5,750 nt of DNA, taken from NCBI GenBank assembly GCA_005883885.1, contig VAYF01000154.1:1-5750 (forward strand), written 5' to 3'. Shown here one piece after another: positions 1-4,400 of the stretch. How positions within the stretch are numbered: position 1 is the first letter of the stretch; every line of letters starts with the position of its first letter. The position numbers and the translations under genes were made by a program. The DNA is from Actinomycetota bacterium (GTDB lineage Bacteria; Actinomycetota; UBA4738; HRBIN12). Under the pieces are notes generated by a model. That model was given only the letters and a program-made list of their open reading frames with translations, did not search any database and was not told the DNA's origin.

Positions 1-366
1 CACGCCGACGTCCAGCATCCGTCGTCCGCCGTGCAGACCGATGTGGACGGCTCCCTCGATGTCGCTCGGGATGCCGAGGTTCCTCGCCAAGAGGTTGGCC
101 GTTCCGGCCGGGATGATGGCGATCGTGGTCGAGGTCGTTGCGACCGCGTCGATGCAGCGCTGGAGCATCCCGTCTCCGCCCCAGACGAAAAGCAGATCCG
201 CGCCTTCGGCGACCGCCTTCTCGGCCTTCTTCGGCGCCTGTTTGCTCTTCGAGACCTCGTACCAGGCAGGAGCGTCGACGCCTTCCCTGGCGAGCGCCGC
301 GCGAAGCTCCGGCAGACCGCCCCCGAGCGACTTGTCCGCGTGAGCGAGGACCGCGACGGACGTCAC
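1..366 (-). CDS. Diacylglycerol kinase / YegS-like lipid kinase, N-terminal part (3' end outside window)
   Basis: This gene probably encodes an ATP-dependent kinase that phosphorylates diacylglycerol or a related lipid on the inner face of the membrane, giving phosphatidic acid. The 122 visible residues hold the N-terminal half of the DAGK catalytic domain. The nucleotide-binding glycine motif is WGGDGM (62-67) and the second conserved block is PAGTANLLARNLGIP (86-100). After it comes GRRMLDVGV (114-122), where the family usually has its (R/K)xxDVG strand. GGDGM replaces the commoner GGDGT. There is no signal peptide, as expected for this soluble or peripheral family. The start is GTG at 366-364, which overlaps the TGA stop of the upstream PAP2 gene by 4 nt (GTGA), implying translational coupling. 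PAP2-DAGK fusion proteins are known in Actinobacteria, and this gene order matches that fusion. The family call is firm; the exact lipid substrate is unknown. Confidence 0.9.
   Translation of the reverse strand, partial: MTSVAVLAHADKSLGGGLPELRAALAREGVDAPAWYEVSKSKQAPKKAEKAVAEGADLLFVWGGDGMLQRCIDAVATTSTTIAIIPAGTANLLARNLGIPSDIEGAVHIGLHGGRRMLDVGV
363..366 (-). other. GTGA stop/start overlap coupling PAP2-B to the lipid kinase
   Basis: On the minus strand positions 366-363 read GTGA. GTG starts the kinase and TGA ends PAP2-B. Such 4-nt overlaps usually mean that ribosomes reinitiate and that the two proteins are made in linked amounts. Confidence 0.85.
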
Positions 367-1145
367 GTCCGAACCTCGGAGCGCTCACGCAGCCTCGGCG
401 TCTCGACGCGGCGATCGCGGCGGCGGTCGGCAGCCACGGCGGCCGCATGAACGGCGAGCAGCGCGAAGCAGAGGGCCCCCACACCGAGGACGACGCTCGC
501 CATCACGTCGGTGGGGTGATGCATGCCCCGGTACACACGGGACACGCCCACGTAGATCGGGAGCAGGGGCGCCACGATCCAGGTCGGGATCCTGACGGCC
601 GAGCGACGCACGTGTGAGGAGATCAGGAGCGCCAGACCGATGTAGATGACGATCGCCGCGCCGGTGTGACCAGAGGGGAAGCTGGATGTCGCCGGCAACG
701 AGTTGAGTCGCACGATCGCCGGGTGAGGCCGATCGATGAGCGCCTCCGTCGCCAGGAACGCGGTGAACTCGATGAACAGCCCTATCCCCAGGAAGGCGGC
801 GTCGTACCAGAGCCGGCGGATCAGCAGGACGCCGATCGCGATCCCGGCCACCAGCAGTATCGTGCCCGCACCGGCCAAGATCGACCCGACGTCACTCCAC
901 GTGTTGAGCGTCGCGGTGCGGTGCACTTCGACCCACCGCTCCACGCTCCCATCCCAGCCGACGATCCGGGGGGAGAGGAACGACCGGGTGATGACGAGGC
1001 CGATCGCGACCATGACGACCGCGAGCAGGATCGACCCAGCGACCGACGTCGTCGCGGCGACGGCCGGAGGAGGCCACGCTCGAAGGTTTTCGCCGATCGT
1101 GCGACTCGGTTCACCCGCATGCTCGGCGTTCGCTACGGATCCCAT
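363..1145 (-). CDS. PAP2-superfamily membrane phosphatase (PAP2-B)
   Basis: This is an integral-membrane phosphatase of 260 aa in the PAP2 (type 2 phosphatidic acid phosphatase) superfamily. Members remove phosphate from phosphatidate, undecaprenyl diphosphate or similar lipids. Motif 2 is SSFPSGHT, with PSGH at 157-160. Motif 3 is S202-R203-x5-H209-x3-D213 (SRVYRGMHHPTD). Motif 1 is degenerate: R139-P140 are present, but the usual Lys seven residues before that Arg is Ala132. Hydrophobic stretches lie near residues 33-53, 86-109, 118-132, 161-176, 189-201 and 214-235, and the C-terminal tail is rich in Arg and Glu. The chosen start is ATG at 1145, with a weak GGTGA about 10 nt upstream. GTG at 1160 is an alternative. 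Longer starts would run into the PLD gene and add a low-complexity Arg/Pro sequence. The gene lies 62 nt after the PLD stop and overlaps the lipid kinase by 4 nt. The substrate is not determined. Confidence 0.88.
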   Translation of the reverse strand: MGSVANAEHAGEPSRTIGENLRAWPPPAVAATTSVAGSILLAVVMVAIGLVITRSFLSPRIVGWDGSVERWVEVHRTATLNTWSDVGSILAGAGTILLVAGIAIGVLLIRRLWYDAAFLGIGLFIEFTAFLATEALIDRPHPAIVRLNSLPATSSFPSGHTGAAIVIYIGLALLISSHVRRSAVRIPTWIVAPLLPIYVGVSRVYRGMHHPTDVMASVVLGVGALCFALLAVHAAAVAADRRRDRRVETPRLRERSEVRT

Positions 1146-1207
1146 GCCGCGGTCTTTCACCGAAGGAACGCTTCTCAAACATGGCGCCGGTCCGCGACCG
1201 CGGCACC
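1146..1207 (-). other. Short intergenic spacer between PLD and PAP2-B
   Basis: This 62-nt spacer is the only gap of more than 10 nt inside the five-gene minus-strand run. It holds a 5-bp stem with a 3-nt loop (CGGTC-CGC-GACCG on the plus strand, 1188-1200) with no following U-tract on the transcribed strand, so it is not a convincing terminator. It also contains an out-of-frame ATG at 1182 and the GTG at 1160, an alternative PAP2-B start. No recognisable -35/-10 promoter was seen, so readthrough from PLD is the simplest reading. Confidence 0.5.
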
Positions 1208-2833
1208 TCAGAACCGGTGCTGGCGACGGAGATACCGTGGGCGGCCGTCGGGATCGACCACGGCCCGATAGAGCGGCCATGCCCAGATCCGCTGCCATGC
1301 CGGCACCGGCCGAGGTCGATGGAAACGCACGCGCCCCGGCGGCCTCGGTCCACGACCTCCACCCTCATGCCACGCGTCGAGGGCCGCCGCGGCCCTGCGC
1401 CAGCGGTCGAAGCCCTCGATCGGGTCGAGCAGCCCGTCGTCATCATCCGCGCCGAGATGTTCACGCCACAACTGCAACCGAAGGTCCCGCGCGAACAGCC
1501 GAGCGCAGTCGCCCGTGCCGGCTGGATCACGGGGCTCCCTGAGATCCTCCTCTTCGTCCAGGACGGCGATCGACAACTCCGAATCGTGCGTCCAGGATCG
1601 GCGGTTCATGTTGTCGGACCCGATCAGGGCCACGACGTCATCGATGATCACCACCTTCGCGTGGACGTAGATGGCCTCCGCCTCCTCGTTCTCCAGATCG
1701 AAGACCGCGATCCGATCCGGCGCCACCTCCATGAGGTGCTCCATCATCGCGAGCTGGCCGAGTCGGTTCGTCGGACCGGAGATCCGGCCGTTGCGGTCTG
1801 GGTGGCGGGGAACGACGACGATCAGCCGGAGGTTCCGAGCGCGCCGCAGCGCCTGCTCGTAGAGCAGCGCGATCTCGTCCGACCAGAAGTACTGGTCCTC
1901 GACGTAGATCAGGGAGCGGGCGCGGTCGAGCACCTTCGCATAGATGCGCGCGATGCTCCGCTCGCCGTCGTGAGCGAACGGGTAGGCAGGTCGTTTCGCC
2001 GGATAGGTTCGCAGGACCTGGACGGCGTGCCGCCCGACCGGCGCGGGCGGGGGCCCGACGGGATCGAGCGGCGCGGGCTCCGCCGGTTCGTCCGTGGATC
2101 GCGCGATGATCCGGGGGAGGCGAAGCCCGTGCCGCTCGAGCGGCGTCGGGTCGTTCCACCGTTCCCGGAACGATTCGGCCAGATCGGCGACGGCCGGCCC
2201 ACGTACCTCCGCCTGGAGGTCGTGCCACGGAGGATGCGGACCATAGGAGTGGTCCAGCCGCTCCGCCTGGGGGTCCCCCCGGTGCTCGGCGTCGTCCCGT
2301 CGGCCGTGGCACAGGTCGATCCCGCCGACGAAGGCGACCTGCCCGTCGTCGTTGATGCGCCGGACGAGGACGAGCTTCTGGTGGTGGGATCCGGTGCGAC
2401 GCACCCGCTCGTCCAGCAGCACCTCGCCGCCCGCCTCGTTCACGGTGCGGGCGAGCTCGCCCTGTTCCGCTTGGTTGAACCCCAGCGCCTGCGGGTGTGA
2501 CCGCCACAGGAGTCCTCGAACCTGGACGCCTCGCCGTGCAGCGGCAGCCAGCAGGTCGCCGACGCGTGGCCCCTCGGGGCCCAAGAGCTCGTCCTCGTCC
2601 CCCCGCCAGTCCGACAGGAAGAGCTGGTCGCCCTCGCGGGCTCGCGCGATGCACGCCGCGAGCCGTGCGAAGTAGTCGACGCCGTGGATCAGAGGTTCGA
2701 CGCGGTTGCCGACGGTCCAGGCCGCAGGCTCGCGCCCGGCGTCGATCATGGTGGAGGGGTTGCCCCGCTCGGCCGCGGACAGGAACCAATCGCTCGGTCC
2801 GTGAACGGACCCCGACCCAACCGTCGCGCTCAC
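1208..2833 (-). CDS. Phospholipase D family protein, eukaryote-like with two HKD-type motifs
   Basis: This is a 541-aa phosphodiesterase/phosphatidyltransferase of the PLD superfamily. It would hydrolyse or transphosphatidylate phospholipids to give phosphatidic acid or a head-group-exchanged lipid. The first catalytic motif is H150-H151-Q152-K153 followed by FVGGIDLCHGRRD (168-180), the pattern of plant/eukaryotic PLDs. The usual Asp after HxKxxxx is Arg158. The second motif is canonical: H391-A-K393-x4-D398, then GSDNMNRRS (405-413). YVEDQYFW (310-317) matches the conserved block before the second motif, and WHDLQAEVRGPAV (203-215) is also typical. The N-terminus has DWFLSAAERGNPST but no signal peptide or membrane segment, so a cytoplasmic or peripheral location is likely. 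The C-terminal 60 residues are Arg/Pro/Trp-rich. The start is GTG at 2833, which overlaps the PAP2-A stop by 4 nt, with GGTGGGA upstream. The frame stays open to 3637, but that stretch is antisense-frame shadow of PAP2-A. A cardiolipin synthase role is less likely because there are no membrane helices. Confidence 0.92.
   Translation of the reverse strand: MSATVGSGSVHGPSDWFLSAAERGNPSTMIDAGREPAAWTVGNRVEPLIHGVDYFARLAACIARAREGDQLFLSDWRGDEDELLGPEGPRVGDLLAAAARRGVQVRGLLWRSHPQALGFNQAEQGELARTVNEAGGEVLLDERVRRTGSHHQKLVLVRRINDDGQVAFVGGIDLCHGRRDDAEHRGDPQAERLDHSYGPHPPWHDLQAEVRGPAVADLAESFRERWNDPTPLERHGLRLPRIIARSTDEPAEPAPLDPVGPPPAPVGRHAVQVLRTYPAKRPAYPFAHDGERSIARIYAKVLDRARSLIYVEDQYFWSDEIALLYEQALRRARNLRLIVVVPRHPDRNGRISGPTNRLGQLAMMEHLMEVAPDRIAVFDLENEEAEAIYVHAKVVIIDDVVALIGSDNMNRRSWTHDSELSIAVLDEEEDLREPRDPAGTGDCARLFARDLRLQLWREHLGADDDDGLLDPIEGFDRWRRAAAALDAWHEGGGRGPRPPGRVRFHRPRPVPAWQRIWAWPLYRAVVDPDGRPRYLRRQHRF
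2830..2833 (-). other. GTGA stop/start overlap coupling PAP2-A to PLD
   Basis: Minus-strand positions 2833-2830 read GTGA. TGA ends PAP2-A and GTG begins PLD in the frame that carries the PLD motifs. It has the same form as the overlap at 363-366 and supports this start over longer ones. Confidence 0.85.
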
Positions 2834-3708
2834 CTCGTGGATCCCACCGGGTGACGCGAACGGGTGGGTGGCGATGAGGTCGCCGCAGCCGGTGCCCCGA
2901 ACCAGAGCACCCGTCCGCCGAAGGACACCGCGACCACGGCGAACCAGGTCCAGCCGAGCGCGAGTCCCGCGATGACGTCCGAGAACCAGTGCACGCTCAG
3001 GAAGACGCGGGAGCCGGCGACGGCGACCGCGATGCCGACCGCGATCCCCGCGAGCACCGCTCGTGCTCGCGGGGATCGATCCCGCCCGATCACGAGGGCC
3101 AGGGCGGCATAGGTCGCGGCCGCGGCCGTCGAATGCCCGCTTGGGAACGACGGTGTCCCCAGGGGGCCCATCGGCCCGAGATCGGGGCGGACGCGTTCGA
3201 CGGCGAACTTGATCAGGTTCGACGCGGCGAATTGACCGGCGACGACGAGGGTGAAGAACAGGGGCACGGAGATGCCCCGGCGTCGCCACCATCCGAGGGA
3301 GGCGCCCGCCAGCGCCACGACGACGATCACCGTGGTCGACCCGAGCGCGGTGAGCATCTGCAACAGGCGGAACGATCCGGGACCCGTGTGGGCCGCGGCC
3401 CATCGCTCGATGCTGTGATCGATGCGGACGACACCGGAGTTGGTCCGGATCATGTACACGGCGACGCCGATCCCTATGCCGGCGACCACCACAGCGAGCA
3501 GCGCCATCGTGAGCCCCAATCCGGTCGCGGTCGCCGGGTCCAGCCGCGAACGGAGGAACCGCCGGAGCCTCTTCCACCGGATCAGCTGATCCTCGACAGC
3601 GGCCGTCGCCGTCCGCGCCGGGTCCGCTTGCGGCCACGCGCGGACGGCGATCCCCGCGACGACCCCGACGGCCGCGCTGACGATCAGGAGCAGCAGGATG
3701 ACGAGCAC
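2830..3708 (-). CDS. PAP2-superfamily membrane phosphatase with extra N-terminal membrane segment (PAP2-A)
   Basis: This is a 292-aa integral-membrane lipid-phosphate phosphatase with all three canonical PAP2 motifs. Motif 1 is K167-x6-R174-P175 (KFAVERVRP), motif 2 is PSGH at 189-192, and motif 3 is S233-R234-x5-H240-x3-D244 (SRVFLSVHWFSD). The phosphatase should therefore be catalytically intact. Before the core lies an extra hydrophobic helix (about 2-24) and a basic linker (about 25-60, rich in Arg, with WKRLRRFLRSR). Core helices lie near 64-87, 125-143, 147-165, 195-208, 216-232 and 245-263. The chosen start is GTG at 3708, 10 nt after the CBS stop, with only a weak GGA upstream. Extending the frame to 3813 adds non-hydrophobic sequence inside the CBS gene. 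D-x-S-[IV]-E-R-W ahead of the core is shared with PAP2-B, suggesting paralogy. The stop overlaps the PLD start. Substrate candidates are phosphatidate or undecaprenyl diphosphate. Confidence 0.9.
   Translation of the reverse strand: MLVILLLLIVSAAVGVVAGIAVRAWPQADPARTATAAVEDQLIRWKRLRRFLRSRLDPATATGLGLTMALLAVVVAGIGIGVAVYMIRTNSGVVRIDHSIERWAAAHTGPGSFRLLQMLTALGSTTVIVVVALAGASLGWWRRRGISVPLFFTLVVAGQFAASNLIKFAVERVRPDLGPMGPLGTPSFPSGHSTAAAATYAALALVIGRDRSPRARAVLAGIAVGIAVAVAGSRVFLSVHWFSDVIAGLALGWTWFAVVAVSFGGRVLWFGAPAAATSSPPTRSRHPVGSTR
3042..3078. repeat. Perfect 16-bp inverted repeat with 5-nt loop inside PAP2-A
   Basis: The left arm 3042-3057 (CGATCCCCGCGAGCAC) is the exact reverse complement of the right arm 3063-3078, with loop CGCTC at 3058-3062. 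It lies in the PAP2-A reading frame (about residues 211-223, RSPRARAVLAGIA), spanning a basic loop and the start of a membrane helix. Transcribed, it would form a very stable GC-rich hairpin. No U-tract follows on the coding strand, so it is not an intrinsic terminator. Its role is unknown. Confidence 0.9.
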
Positions 3709-3718
3709 GACGTCCGGC

Positions 3719-4282
3719 TCAACGGTCCGGGGCGGCGGCGCTGATCTCCGCGATCGCCGATCCGACGTTCGTCTCGACGGCCAGATCGCCGAGCGACACG
3801 ATCCCGACCGCACGGTCGGCCTCGACGACGGGGAGGCGTCGCACCTTCAGGTCCTCCATCAGATCGATGACGCGTCGGACGGAGTCGGCGGGGCCGGCGG
3901 CGACGAGGTCCCGACTGAAGATCTCCTCGACGGTCGTGGTATCCGGGTTCCGACCCTCGGCAACGGCGCGGATCGCGATATCCCGGTCCGTGACGATGCC
4001 CGCCACGCGTTCGGTGCCGGGCTCGACCACGATCACGTCGCCGATGTTTTTCTCCGCCATCAGACGCGCGACCGCGGTCAGCGGCGCGTCGAGGGTGACC
4101 GTCTCCGGGGCAGGCGTCATCACGTCGCGCACCTGGACGTCGCCCGGCAGCCCGTCGGAGGCCCGCGCCCAGCCGCCCCATCGCGCCATCCCGCTCTGCA
4201 AACGCTGGATCGGCGCCGCACCCGTCTTCGCGCCCAGCGTGTATCCGGCGCCGAAACTCACGATCGTGCTCAGCAGCCCCAT
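3719..4282 (-). CDS. Tandem CBS-domain protein with hydrophobic N-terminus
   Basis: This 187-aa protein carries a Bateman module of two CBS domains, a fold that often binds AMP, ATP or S-adenosyl ligands and acts as an energy or ionic-strength sensor. The first CBS domain covers about 50-107: VRDVMTP (51-57), then GDVIVVE, ending GIVTDRDIAIR (95-105) with T98 and D101 at the usual nucleotide-contacting positions. The second covers about 117-172, with KVRRLPVVE (146-154) and GIVSLGDLA (160-168; S163 and D166). The N-terminus, MGLLSTIVSFGAGYTLGAKTG, is a short Gly-rich hydrophobic segment without a clear cleavage site; it may be a membrane anchor. No catalytic domain is fused. ATG at 4282 is supported by a near-perfect Shine-Dalgarno 6 nt upstream. 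It is the first gene of the minus-strand run, 10 nt before PAP2-A, so it may regulate or be co-expressed with the lipid enzymes. Ligand and partner are unknown. Confidence 0.9.
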   Translation of the reverse strand: MGLLSTIVSFGAGYTLGAKTGAAPIQRLQSGMARWGGWARASDGLPGDVQVRDVMTPAPETVTLDAPLTAVARLMAEKNIGDVIVVEPGTERVAGIVTDRDIAIRAVAEGRNPDTTTVEEIFSRDLVAAGPADSVRRVIDLMEDLKVRRLPVVEADRAVGIVSLGDLAVETNVGSAIAEISAAAPDR

Positions 4283-4288
4283 GGCCGG

Positions 4289-4296
4289 TCCTCCTT
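4289..4296 (-). promoter_or_regulatory. Strong ribosome binding site of the CBS gene
   Basis: Minus-strand AAGGAGGA lies 6 nt before the ATG at 4282. It is much stronger than the sites before the downstream genes, fitting its place at the head of the operon. It fixes the CBS start. Confidence 0.85.
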
Positions 4297-4320
4297 CGCT
4301 CCGTTGATGTCTCCTCCTAC

Positions 4321-4330
4321 CCCTCGAGGG
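4321..4330. repeat. 10-bp palindrome CCCTCGAGGG in the divergent intergenic region
   Basis: This is a perfect 10-bp palindrome, about 40 bp upstream of the CBS start and 70 bp upstream of the CYTH-CHAD start. It could be a small operator half-site pair, but a palindrome of this length can arise by chance in GC-rich DNA and no regulator is encoded nearby. Confidence 0.4.
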
Positions 4331-4400
4331 ATCGAGGCATGCGGAGCACCGTGGTATCGGACTACGGCGCCGCCGTTCCGGGTATGCCAGGCTGGCGGCT

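Larger units (their letters stand above)
4283..4400. promoter_or_regulatory. Divergent intergenic region between CBS operon and CYTH-CHAD gene
   Basis: This 118-bp region must carry the start signals of both the leftward operon and the rightward CYTH-CHAD gene. On the leftward strand it holds a strong Shine-Dalgarno and a second purine-rich AGGAGGAGA about 20 nt further upstream. It also contains the 10-bp palindrome CCCTCGAGGG. No convincing -35/-10 pair was found on either strand by eye. The CYTH-CHAD start has no clear Shine-Dalgarno, so a leaderless or weakly initiated transcript is possible. Promoter presence is inferred from geometry. Confidence 0.6.

Noticed and set aside
1188..1200. 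Small stem-loop between PLD and PAP2-B as a terminator
   Set aside because: It has only 5 bp of stem and no U-tract, so it is too weak to call.
1146..1298. Upstream extension of the PAP2-B frame to an ATG at 1298
   Set aside because: It would overlap the PLD 3' end by about 90 nt and adds an Arg/Pro-rich sequence unlike PAP2 N-termini.
1181..2500. Long open frame on the plus strand (439 codons)
   Set aside because: It lies fully antisense to the PLD gene and its 3' flank. It has no recognisable domain, whereas the minus strand carries clear PLD motifs. Long antisense frames are common at this GC content.
3042..3078. Hairpin as a Rho-independent terminator
   Set aside because: No U-tract follows on the coding strand, and it lies inside an intact gene with translationally coupled genes downstream.
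2834..3637. Upstream extension of the PLD frame as an N-terminal domain
   Set aside because: This stretch overlaps PAP2-A on the same strand and translates to Arg/Gly-rich sequence. The GTGA overlap at 2833-2830 and conserved N-terminal PLD sequence right after it support the shorter start.
2989..3744. Open frame on the plus strand (251 codons)
   Set aside because: It is the shadow of PAP2-A; the product is low-complexity and very charged.
4304..4400. TTGATG at 4304-4309 as a -35 element for the CYTH-CHAD gene
   Set aside because: No -10-like hexamer is found at 16-18 nt spacing.
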